From NCBI RefSeq assembly GCF_002999335.1, contig NW_020312159.1:124001-188000 (forward strand): a stretch of DNA of 64,000 nt, written 5' to 3'. Each line of letters starts with the position of its first letter. Position 1 is the first letter of the stretch. Positions 1 through 11,000 of this stretch are shown here, piece after piece. Both the position numbers and the translations under genes were made by a program. The notes below the pieces were generated by a model, which saw only the letters and a list, made by a program, of their open reading frames with translations, had not been told where the DNA came from and ran no database searches. This stretch comes from Cyclospora cayetanensis. Its lineage: Eukaryota; Apicomplexa; Conoidasida; Eucoccidiorida; Eimeriidae.

Positions 1-146
1 AAATGGAGGGCCTGATCCACCAGGAACAGGAGCCGAAGGACACAGAGAAATGGGTGGGTGTTTCGAGACGTATGCCCTCTGCCAATGCGCCTGCTCGAAA
101 TTTTTGTGTGGATCTTCTACACGCAGAGCTCTCTGTTTGTGTGCAG

Positions 147-2033
147 ATGGACTCTCTGCTGAGCTCTTTGGGATCGGCGTTCTCGGACCTGAATTGCGTC
201 GTCTGCGAGCAGCTCAACGATAATTTCGCTCTCCGCAATAACCTCCCGCAGTGCGCGCATGAGTCTCCGTCTGTAGCGGTGGCCCCTTCCCTGTATAGGC
301 GTTTCTTAGTGTCGATTAGGACCATGTGTGCTCAACCCAGCCAGTCACCCCCTATGTGTAGGCTCATGCCTTCGGCACGTGTGTCAATCTGTGTCTTTAA
401 AGTTTAGTCTCGCCGCTTTTTCTCTCGCCCTGTGCCACCCGTCAGGCGTCGTGTGCCGACCCCACCGCTTTGCTGCGCACCGCTCAGCTGAACATGGCTG
501 CCACTTCGGGGGATTGAAAAGACAGCTGCTCTCTCCACGCGCGTCTATGTGCGTCTTCTCAGGGGCAAACTGGTCTCGGATTGGTTGGCGCTCGCTGCTG
601 GAATTAGGGGTTTCGATTTGGCGAGGAGCACCGGGGAGGCACACCTTGCCTCCTTCGCGCTGGCCCCTTGCAACAGCCTTCCCGTTAATCCTTTCACGGG
701 ACGAAAGGAAGACATCGATTGCTGTGAGCCACCAGAACCTCCCCAGTTTGCCCCTTACACCCACGGGAGGCGTGGCGAAGGAGGACTTCGCAGGGGCCCC
801 TGAGGGGCCCCTGCTAGAATTCCTTACCTTGCCTCTCCTCACTAGAAGGCAGAGACTCTCTTTGTGTATCTTAAGAAGAAATCAGCAGACACCACGGCTC
901 TCTGCGGCTTCTGTCACCAGTAACGCATCTTGGCTGAGAGGCAACCTGCATTTTCAGGCTTCATGCTGCCTTCGGAAGTTCGCCTGCTCCTGCCCTTTCC
1001 TATTGACACTCATCGACAAGTAATAGGCAAGGCATATACGCCTTCTTTAAGGCTTTCCCAGTGTCGTGTGAGTGCGCATGCGTGCGCAGTGTTGGAGGCT
1101 ATGAGCGGCCTAGCCAGCGACTCCGCAGAGGCCTCTACCCGTGCAGCGTACGGCCGGCTTGCCGCCACAAGGCGATTTGAGCCCTCCCCCCGAGAGCTTT
1201 TTGCAAGAGTCAGTGCATTCAACAAGTCTCTCGAGGGGTTAATGCAAGCCTTTGATGGGGAGACGCGTAAGCCACGAGAAAACCATGCACGCACCTTCAT
1301 TTCTCTTCCCCCCCTCCCCCCCGTGTGTTCCTCTCGTGCACTTGCCTTCGGGCGCCTCTCTGAACGCCTGCTGCTGCAGCAGCCACCGTCGCAAGCTGCT
1401 TGCTGGGTGTCTTTGATTCAACTTTGCTTTCCATTTACTCCCTTGAAAAAGCTGGAAGACAGAGCCGCTCTGCTGTCTCGTCATGGTTGCTCTCCACTCT
1501 TCCTGACTTCCCTCTGCTCAGCGTGTGCTGATACAGGGGCCTCGCGGCACCGGGGCCCCCAGCGTGCAGGGAAAGGCTCGCATGATTGTGTCTATGTTGT
1601 GGAGCACGCCGAGTCGCCTTTGAACTTCGCCTCTCTGCTGCTGCTCCTGCCCCCTCCGTTCGTGATATTTTCCCAAGTGCCGATTGCTCTGTGGGGTCTC
1701 TTCTGTTGCGCAATTGTTGCCCTGGCTTCTGCAGCAAAGCCTCAACCGTATCGCGTTGGAAACTCACTTTTGGCGGCTTCCAGCGTTGTGCAAGCCTCCC
1801 GGAAGCCCAAAGACGCAGGCCAGCTCGAAGCCCTACTCGCCGATGCAAAGTTTTGCATGCGTATGTGATGTGGATCACCCCCCCTACTCTTGCCCCTCCT
1901 CGCAGTGAACGTGAGAATTAATCCCGCTGCAGCGCTAGCTTCCCCTACAGTATCTTCAGTTCTTAAATTTGCTGTCCTCGTTGCTGCGCCCCTCACTCAG
2001 GTGCACAACCCTGACAATCCTACGACTCGGTAG
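147..2033 (+). CDS. Unrecognised helical protein, 3' part of a + strand gene (5' end unresolved)
   Basis: I do not recognise the family. Three exons join in phase: 1090-1266 (after GTGCGCAG, ending at GTAAGC), 1735-1860 (after GGCTTCTGCAG, ending at GTATGT) and 1906-2033 (after CCTCCTCGCAG, stop TAG at 2031). The joined protein reads MSGLASDSAEAS..., then FNKSLEGLMQAF, SSVVQASRKPKD, LEALLADAKFCM and a C-terminal half with NPAAALASPTV. It is mostly amphipathic helix without polyQ. A further candidate upstream exon starts at 147 after TGTGCAG (MDSLLSSLGSAFSDLN) but I could not connect it in phase to 1090; another exon may lie between them or the start may be the ATG at 1101. The helical, Ala/Leu-rich character would suit a small subunit of a complex; that is only inference. 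Confidence 0.42.
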
Positions 2034-2346
2034 ACGACGAAAATTGCTGTAGTGTGTCAGTTCAAAACCCTTCACAATCGCACTAACCACAAAAGAAGCG
2101 CCCCCTGATGCAGGCGGAGTGTTTGGCAGTGGTGCCGCGGCCATGGCCACTGGATGGGTGTGCGGCTTGCCGCGTACAGTCGCACTGCTGCGATAGCAAA
2201 AAAGACCACACACCGTTCTTCACTCCTAGTGCTGCCGCCTGCTGATTTGCACCGCTCGGTCTGGCCCTTCAGCCTCATCAAGTCAAAACACACAAGCGGC
2301 GGCGCTATGCGCTTTCTGAACCACGCATATACACGTAGTCTGCCTC

Positions 2347-2802
2347 TCAGTAGCCTGCTAGCAGCAGCGGCAGAGGGGTCGGTGTCCAAGCAACTATCTC
2401 TACAAGCCGGACTTCGCTAGTGGTAGTGTCAAACACCCGTGTCATCATCGCCAAACAGAAAATCGTAGGCACTCCAACACCGTGCGCCCATTTAAATACA
2501 TAGTCACTGTGCCAATTTGGGAACTGTATAAAGGGCATGCTTTGCATTTTCACTCGTGCCTTCTTGGCACCGGCAAAAACACCAAGCGTAATACGCACAT
2601 GCTCATCGCCCTGCGGCGAATGGCACACCCATGTAGGCGTCTCCCTAGCCGCTGCAGCATGAAGTGCGGCTGGAAGAAGCACCCATGGACTGATGAGTAT
2701 TGCAGCCGCATCTCGAGTCTCACTGCGCCCCGTCCCCCCCCCCACCCAAGCGTCACCCTCCGCCCCCAACAAAAAGGAATCCCAATATTGAACAGTTAGC
2801 AT
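2347..2802 (-). CDS. Possible small exon or gene, unknown
   Basis: An open frame of 151 codons starts at an ATG and has a hydrophobic Ala-rich stretch near residues 32-50 followed by a more mixed sequence (VCHSPQGDEHVRITLG, FIQFPNWHSDYVFKWAHG). The mixed part looks more protein-like than the other frames here. I see no family motif and no firm partner exon. It could be one exon of a secreted protein or chance. It lies between two convergent genes, the + strand gene ending at 2033 and the ROPK gene ending at 3017. Confidence 0.22.
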   Translation of the reverse strand: MLTVQYWDSFLLGAEGDAWVGGGTGRSETRDAAAILISPWVLLPAALHAAAARETPTWVCHSPQGDEHVRITLGVFAGAKKARVKMQSMPFIQFPNWHSDYVFKWAHGVGVPTIFCLAMMTRVFDTTTSEVRLVEIVAWTPTPLPLLLAGY

Positions 2803-3016
2803 GCAGAAGGAGGATCCCCCGTGGAGGCCGTGGCTGGCGCGAATTGCAAAAAGGGGGGCCCCGCGGGAGCACTAGTGAAAGGGGGGACCTTATGTGGCTT
2901 TAGGGCTTCACTATTGCCCGCTCAGGTTAGATGGCACGACAGATGCTTCCTGCTGTCTCCGCAGACTGCGCATGAAGGGCAGCCAAAGATCGGGCGTGCG
3001 TGTTTAGTGGCCGTAA

Positions 3017-6000
3017 TCAGGGAGACTTGGCGGCACCAAGGTGATATGAGAGAATAAATCCTGCCAGTGTATCCGAAAGAATGTCTTTCACCTCCATTTG
3101 GAAGACTGGATGCCTTTCATAAATGTCGCGGGGCTTGGGCCGGCGCAAGGGGTTTGGTTCGAGCAATAGGCGAATCATATGCTGTACGCAGCATCTCGAT
3201 AGCGACTCACAACCGAATTAACACTACGCAAGCGTGCACACGCGAACACAAGCGTACGCAGCGGCAGGAGCACCGGAAGCAGAACAAGCTGAAATCAAAC
3301 TACAAGTTTCGCTTACAAGAACGGCCAGCGGGGTGTCCGGACTGCAGTGGCTAAAATCCAAGTCTTCAATGTGCGCGTAAGCAGTCTTGTCTGCAAAGAA
3401 CGACTCACAGACGCGCACACCCTCACCAAAGCTATGTCCAATACATGTGTAAGCCGTAAGAATAAATGCGGCAGCACCCGCGATCACTCCTGTATTTGGA
3501 ACCAGCAGCGCTCTTTTACAGAGGAGTTGTGGCTGGCATGCAACTTCAACAGCAACAACTACAGAGAAGCCGAGGTGCCAAGGCTGCCAAATGCTCATTC
3601 CTGCCAGGTCCTACCCAGAAGCTCCTCATACAGCGCATCATCCGCTCCGTAGGGGCGTGAATGGAAACACCAGACTCTATAAAATACAACACCAAGGGCC
3701 CAAGAATCCTTCATTTCCGTAACCTTCAGGGTGCGCTCTTTCTCCCGCATACACCTCAAATTCTCTGGAGGCAAGTATGTCGCAGTGCCTTCCATGCAGG
3801 ACGCCACGTAGCCCACAGGCTGCAAAGCATGACAGCGCAAATCTCAAAAATAGTCTGAAAACCAGCTAGAAAGATGCCCCAAAAAACGAGTCCCTCAAGG
3901 CTTATACTAGAGAACAAAGTGTCACTGCTATACAGAGGGGTAAAACGCGCATATCTAGACGCAAGGACCTAGCGAGACAGCCGGAAGAACAGCCGTGTAT
4001 TCGGGAAGCATGCCAGCACGCTGCTAAAAACAGCAAGCCCACGTGTGCAAGCGAATAGTCTCCTAAAAAGATGCGGCCATCTGCTTTCACGAAAAAGTTC
4101 TGCGTCTTCACGTCCGAGTGAACCATCCCCATATCATGCATCCGCACCACTGCCCTGTGCACCAGCAGCAAACCCACAGGGAGCCCGCAACGTTTGTCCT
4201 CCTAATCCTTGCGTATGCGGAGCTTCTGCCCCTGCCGCTCTTCCCACGTGAGGAAATCGGTGGCTCAATAGAGCGATATACATCCCGGCATGCGCGTTGC
4301 TTTCTCGAGAAACACGCCATAGAAAGCTCACAGCAGCATTTGCTTTGTGGCAGAGAGCTTCGCAGAGGCCGACGCAGAGGGGAGGCCTCGAAGCATCGCG
4401 ACGTCCCCTGCAGCAAGCGCCGCAAGCATCAGAAGAAAACATCTCTGGTAAGAAAAACCCTTCTTCAAGATCCGATCACGAAAAGCTCAAGAGGCGGAAT
4501 CCTTGTTTGAACCGGCCCGACGAGAGGCCCACACAAGGGGGTAAGAAAGACGCATCGACACACAAGCGAAGCTGCGGAAATCGCACTCTTCATTCTCTTC
4601 TCAAAAAGAGAATAGCAGCACGAAACCAGGAAGCGCCGTTCCCATCAGCAGCGCTAGGCTCAACATTGACACACCTGCAAATCGCTCGAAGACAACCCAT
4701 TGCGGCCAGTACCTCGTTCGGTCTTCGGGTGGGGGAGCAAAATTTGCAGTAGGCTCAACGACATCAAGGGGCATTACAACGTGTGACAAGTGCGACCAAA
4801 CTCCCAGAGGAAGATCTGCAGGGGCCGCCTTAGCGATCGCCACCTCCAGGCGTACGCGACGCTTAAGACGATCCATATCTTTGGCAAATCCCCGCTGGTG
4901 CTTCTCGTGAATACAAAACACTTTCACAGCAAACTCCGCATGTGGCGCACCATCCACACGACCCTACACAACAGGCAGGCCAATAGACGTACACACACAC
5001 ACATACATACACATACATACATATGCGTACATACATATACATACATACACATACATACATATACATACACATACATAGATACACATACATACATACATAC
5101 ACATACATACATACACATACATACATACACGCAGTGACAGGCTAGCAGCTCGGACAAACTGCATCACGCCTAAATGAACTATCCACAGTTCACGAGATGC
5201 AAGCCTGGTATCAACAGCTAGCAGGCCCTCTCAACAAGGACCCCAACACACGCGACCAGACTATAGACCACAAGGCTGGCTGCACTTGAAGCCTACAGAG
5301 GATCCACAAAGCAGCTGTAGCTACCCGTGAGATCAGAGAAGAAGCGGCCTCTGAACACGCAACACTAAGCGGCCTCCCCCCCCCTGCCGTCCACTGCAAT
5401 GCACTTCACTAAGGAGTTGGGGCGGACTTCTTTTGCCGCAACAACGGCAGCAAATGAGTCTGATTACACAGTCCCACAGAGTCTCTCTGGAGGCAGCTAA
5501 AAAGCTTCTTGCGTATCGACCCAGCTGATAGCTAGGCATCTATCGTGCTCGCTTCCAGCAAAAAGGTAAGCTTACCAGCAAGACAATGCCCTGCCCTCCC
5601 GATCCAAGAACGGACTGCAAGACGATCCGAAGCTTAGCGCCAGTCGCCAGGTTGCGCACCTCGATAGGCACTCCGAACGGATACACCGCCTTTATTTTTT
5701 CCTGTACACAAGCAGGTACCGCTAAACGCCCTAACTCCCAAGATATCGAGCTGCCGTGCAGCGGGAAATACAGAATGCGTGAGTTCGAGAGGAGGCAACT
5801 ACGCAGTAGGCTTCTAAGAAAAGGTACAGTGGACAGGGCCTCCCAACTAGCGGGCACACGGTGTGCGGGGATATTCAACTAATAGCAATATCGGGGTGGG
5901 AGGAGGAACCTAGGAGGGCGCCATCACTGCGTAAGCGGGAATACTTTTTAAAAGTCCATATAGTTTCTACGTTTCTTGCCTTGTAAGTAGACAGCACAGG

Positions 6001-6525
6001 CGGGGCCAAAGCGGCCGTCAAGCGAACCAAGTCCATTGGCGGCTTCGGAAATGTCACGGGCGGAAAATCCTTCAAAAGCAGCTCGGAGACGCCCCCGACG
6101 GATATTTCTGGGAGCAACAAGTGGCGCTGCTTTTGAGGCTGCAACTGCTTCCCCGTGGAAAATTCCTTGGTCTGCTGGGCCGGTTCAGCGGGAAGCCTTT
6201 CGTTAGAGACGGGGAGAACGTCGACATGACCTGCATCGCCAGACTCCTCAGGATCCATGTAGCTCTTCTGGCTACGTAGGGCCTTCCGATATCCTAAACT
6301 TTCTCCACCAACGCAGTCAGGGGGGTTGCCCTCACACTCTGGTCCCACTGTACGGGTGCGCTTGATGGCGTCATCGTGCTTTCGAGCTGCCACACCGCTC
6401 ACGGGGACGGCAAACACCCGAAAACGAGGTGACTCCTCATAGATGGCCTGACGACCACCGACGCCATGGAGGCCAACAAAGAATGCCACGAAAACAAAGA
6501 TACAAGACTTGGTGAGAGCCCTCAT
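3017..6525 (-). CDS. Rhoptry kinase family (ROPK) protein, secreted, 8 exons
   Basis: A secreted protein-kinase-fold protein of about 595 aa. Exons, all in phase: 6525-5945, 5813-5576, 4963-4627, 4407-4332, 4154-4043, 3819-3615, 3390-3317, 3181-3017. The start ATG at 6525 opens a signal peptide (MRALTKSCIFVFVAFFVG). The kinase domain follows a ~190-residue pre-domain: Gly loop GSGGQGIVL, VAIK-type lysine in FAVKVF (about K287), helix QMLLAVVRMHDMGMVH, catalytic loop HSDVKTQN (H423-N430), metal motif GDYS (D443), APE-type GTATYLPPE, subdomain IX KDSWALGVVFYRVWC, and subdomain XI LLLEPNPLRRP. The pattern of a signal peptide, a long pre-domain and the LVH-D-K helix is that of coccidian rhoptry kinases, which are injected or act in the parasitophorous vacuole. 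The HRD arginine is Ser and DFG is DYS, but Lys, both Asp and Asn are kept, so catalysis is possible. The exon 1/2 junction is the least certain. Confidence 0.85.
4985..5130. repeat. (CATA)n/(CA)n microsatellite in ROPK intron 2
   Basis: Irregular ACATACAT/ACACATAC tetra- and hexanucleotide repeats over about 145 bp. They sit wholly inside the ~610-nt intron between ROPK exons 2 and 3 (5575-4964). The open frames seen across it (runs of Val, Tyr, Cys, Met) are an artefact of the simple repeat. Confidence 0.9.
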
Positions 6526-6708
6526 CAGCTCGCGGCGGAAGGCGGCATGACGCGTAGCAACTGGAGATCTGCTACTGTAGCAGCTCCTGTTCGCGGTGCT
6601 GCTAACGCCGCCAAAAGATCCCTACAAAACGTGGATTTCTCATACCTTCACTGCTGGCCGTTGCATTCGGGCAGCTGGGACTCCCTCCTGTAAGTGAAAA
6701 GGGACTAA

Positions 6709-6918
6709 ATGCAACCACGTGCTGCAGCCCCCTTAACACTGTTCTGTCAATGGTTACTGCTGATGCAGCTGCTACTGTTAACGCTATGTGCCTGTTGCCC
6801 AGCGGCCGCTGTTGCTGCTGTTCTTGCCAGTGCGGTTGCGGCTGGAAGCAGTCCCTGGAGCTCATGGAATCAAACAAGGCGACGACGGAGCTGCTCCAGA
6901 GGTCGGTCAATACAGAAA
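6709..6918 (+). CDS. Possible first exon of a secreted protein, divergent from the ROPK gene
   Basis: An ATG at 6709 opens a strong signal-peptide-like stretch (LFCQWLLLMQLLLLTLCACC), then a Ser/Arg-rich tail. A GT donor (AAAAG|GTTTAT at 6918/6919) precedes the in-frame stop. A short candidate exon further on, about 7152-7201, lies between GTTGTTCTGCAG and GTACGC. Candidate coding pieces also occur around 7610-8031, but I could not join them into one protein. The start is only 183 bp from the divergent ROPK start at 6525, so the two would share a promoter region. Family unknown; it could also be an untranslated or chance reading frame. Confidence 0.3.
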
Positions 6919-8031
6919 AGGTTTATATGATGGATATGCGGTGGGTAAAAACGCTCACGCTACTACAGCTCCCAGGGCCCTGCATGGCGCTCCCTGCCCA
7001 CTCAGTCCCAGTAGCTGCAGCCGCTCACGGAGCAATGCAACATGCACTGAAATGTAGTACGAAAATACGCAGTGGTTTAATGATAACAAGAGAACAAGAT
7101 ACGGAAAGCCGACGCTCTGGCTCTTTGACAGCACGCCGTGTTGTTCTGCAGTGGCACCCATCGACACTGGCTCTATTGATGCAGTCGTCATGCCAGGAGT
7201 GGTACGCCGCTTTGTTCATTCAGTTCTCCTTCTGCTATGTGTAAGGAGCGAAAGAATACTATGGGTGTCTGCTGCGAGGTCACAGGACGGTACAACTCCA
7301 CAATCTTCACATTCACAGCCGCTGCAGCCGGCAGGTTGAAACGGGTTAAGCCATGGTGAGACAAAATAGTACTGCTCAGATTACATTTTGGTAAGGCGTT
7401 CTGATGAGTTCACTGCTTTACCTGTTTCTATGTTTTTTGTTTGCTGCAAAGGCACTGCTACCTCGATCCAGGAAGACGCACGATGATGTGAAAGTCATGT
7501 AGCGAACTCTGGGGATGCATGGGGAGCGGAAAAAGGGAGCTCTTTTGAGAAACACTCGCTAGCTTTCTATTGGCTTTGTATCGAGTATGGATCACAGTGC
7601 TGCTTCGCCATGGAGAACTTAGATGGACCAGTACAGTTAGTAGCACACCAGGGCTCTATGCTACCGCCCGTCGCTCATCTACTTGCTGTGAATGCAGTGG
7701 AAAGTCAGGTTCCCTTGCAAGAGTTGTCTGGTTTCTGTCAGACCATCCAAAGTCTTGGAGAATCGGAAGATTTTGCAGAGAGCAGGTTTCGGAGCGTCAT
7801 GACGCCTTAGCTGCTTACAGTATTGGCATGACAGTCTATACTCCTCTGCTGACGGGCGCTTTCCAGGACTCTAGGACCGTGGGAGCTTTTCCAGTGTATT
7901 GTGAATTTCACCATGGTCGAAAAAACATGAACCTGCGTTTTGCGCAAGATGACACTGCGAAGCAGAGTCGAGATCTAGAGGCGACGGAATATTCGCTTTC
8001 TCTGAACTACATTCAACCATCCTCGACGTGA

Positions 8032-11000
8032 CAATACTTCACCTTCTAGACATTCTGGATGTTGAATAGAAGAGGATATACGGAAGCTGAAAGCATAGGA
8101 CCTACGTGATGTCAATAGAGCTGCAATTCATCATGAACAGAAGCGTCTGCATTACACATTAGCGCACTGTTGGGGCTTCGCGAGAGCGTGTAGGCACGTA
8201 GGTTGGTAAAACCCTTCGTATACTTTTCTGTAATGTCGTATTGGACGAGTCTCCCGAAGCGAGTTAACAACTATAAGGTTACCCAGGTCCTTGAAATTCC
8301 TCGAGTGACGCATTAAAGGCCGAGAGTCGATCTGGACATTGAAATGAGGTCCACATTAATGGTGCCGCCATTTTGTTCACTCCCCACCACAGCTCATGGG
8401 GCTCCCTTCCCCGCACTATGCATCCCTGCTCGGCCTCGATGGTGCGATGAAAACAATAAGCTGTAATTTGGTGATTTAGGGAACTCGTAGCCTGGCGGAA
8501 AATCATAACGCACCTCTCCGTGAGAAGTATCGGTTGATCGGAAGAAATGACCCTTATAGCAAGGCAATTCCAGTGCCGGAGAGGTTCTACGGCGGCTGAT
8601 GAGCGTCATTGCTGCGATATTAGCCTCCTATATGCAAGTCACATGCACCGCTTTAATATATATATCAGTGAAAGGAGCGGTGATCCGCATAATCCCAGGG
8701 AAAAAATTTCATCACGAGCTGCAAGCGCAGAGAACTCTGGAACGTTTTTGTGGGTGCGTGAAAAAGTAAAAGCTACGCGTTCACTGCTATGAATTTGGCT
8801 GGATTTGCTCAATATGTCAAACAAAAGTACAGAATGTGAGAAATACAGCTGTCCTTACGGAACCAAGCACGCTCGTCGCTTTGCATACCAGTGCTTGTCC
8901 CGTCACATCTGAAGCGCCACCGTTGGTGCAATAGGTGCTTTGAAAGCTTCGGCTGAACACTAAGGCGTCTTCCATGTAGACGGTCATGGACGTTTCGTTG
9001 ATGCCTCCATAAAATTTCCCACTAGAAAGAGGGCTGCACTTCCGCTAGGACATTAGCGAGCCCAGTCGGTGTACGGGCGGTGTCCTCGAGTTAGCGAGTA
9101 GGAGTATGGAGCGCCATTATCTGCCCGAAAGCAGCGTGAATTAAGATTGGTCAGGAGGCGTCCGTGAAGTCAAATGCCGAGTGCATTGTCGATCTATGTA
9201 GCTTGTCAAGTAGTTAGCCAACTTTAGGCATCGGGAATTTTTGCTTTTTAATGTTGTTCACGGGCTTCAAACGAATGCACAGGCGCCACTTTCCGTCTGT
9301 TTCGGGCTCCAACACCCGGTCATGCCCACGGGCGCTGATCTACTCTAGCTATTTACTTCTTTCAATTGGTCATTGGCCTGCTGCTCATTCCTGCTCTTCA
9401 TGTTGTGTGGCCTTCCCATACCACGACACAGCTCGGGGCTGACTCATTAGCATAATACAATAAGGTAGGCGACTTGCTGGTGGCCAGTCTGCTAGCAGCT
9501 CGTCGTTATCGCACATCGGTGACTCTGCCTTGAGATTTGCCTATTCCTGGTGCTCCTTGGCTGGATGCGTGATCGACTTTTTTGCTGACGAATAAGTTGC
9601 AGAGTCAGCGAGATAGAAGGGGTGTTCTAAACCGTTTTCCAGTACTACGCTGCTCAGCCGCCTGCATGGCGACTCTGCCCCACCTTGCTAAGGCAGCGAC
9701 TCTACACCGCTTACCATAGATGAACTGAGAATTATCAAGGAGACCAGCAGTTGCTTCTGCTTAGTGCTTACTGGCACAGCGACCAGCCCAGCGCGCAGCT
9801 GTGTTCGCATGGGCGCTTTCCATTAGGCCACCCAGGGCATCCTCAGAATTACGTGCTGGTACACGGGCCGATCGTTGAGATTCACTTTCCATGCTGGTTG
9901 GACCAAATTCTAATTCAACTTAGCATTTCAATGCAAGTTTCTTGTCGGTTTTTGCGTTCTGCCACACTCCAGCGAATTCGGGTCCTTAGGACTGCTCTAA
10001 CGTGGAGCAAACACTGCACTTCTTCGTAGCCCCATAGAATAACAAGTTTGTTTTGTATCTAGTGTCAAGTTACGCTAGCAATTCTGGACCAATCGTGTGA
10101 GTTTACATTGGCACAGATGTGACCTTTGGTGGGTTCCGAACACCGGCTGTATCCTCTGTATCCCCCATCACTGCGGCGCAGCTTTCGTGGGGGCTTGTCG
10201 TTTCCGTGGTGCATCTCCTTTGCTTTCCAAGCCTCCTGCTTCCGCTCAGCCTAGTCCCGTTCTTCATGTTCCATTGGCTTTTTCACTGCCTGCAGTTCCG
10301 GACTGTATGAACCATTTTCCGACAGCAGAAGCAAGTGCACTATCGATGGGCTGGAGCTGTCTGAAACTGCTCAGGAGTGCGGGTCCCCTCTGGCTTCCTT
10401 TTCTGGTTTATGTGTATGATAGGGCCAATCGACGCCGCTCCACATATAATCTTTCTACATGACGACTTGGCCCTCCGTGCTCAGCCACAGCCGCCGGACT
10501 TGCGCTAATTTGCCCTAACTCTCCCAGGTAGTCCCTAATTTGTCGAAGCTCCGCCGGGCAGTGGTTTAATTTCTGAGACGCGGCCTATTTCGCGACCACT
10601 TGACGTAACACTTTGGATAGACCTCACAGGAACCACTGACAAAGCAGCTGTTCGTCTGTGCTGTGACTTTTGAAAGCCAAAATTTTATTTTCTCTCTCAA
10701 TTTCCCAATCTGGTGATGGAATTTTAGGCTTTGACCTTCTTACTTGTCTCAAGCTTGCAGTTGAGCTTATTTGGGCAAAAACCGATGAGGTGGGGTTATG
10801 TAAAGCTTGAACGTTAGTAAATTCCGGCCGGAGCAGACGGCTTCCACAGTAATATAGCAATCATTGAACTGCTTTTCTCCGCAATAAACATGCCACAAGG
10901 AGCAGTTGTACTAAGCGAGGTGCGTCTCCTGTTGGATTATGAACTCTTCGGGTACATGCTCAACCTTACGGCTGTTACTCTTTTCTGGTCAAATATTCTC

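Noticed and set aside
4863..5167. Overlapping minus frames rich in Tyr, Val, Cys and Met
   Set aside because: They translate the (CATA)n microsatellite inside ROPK intron 2; no start, motif or flanking exon supports them.
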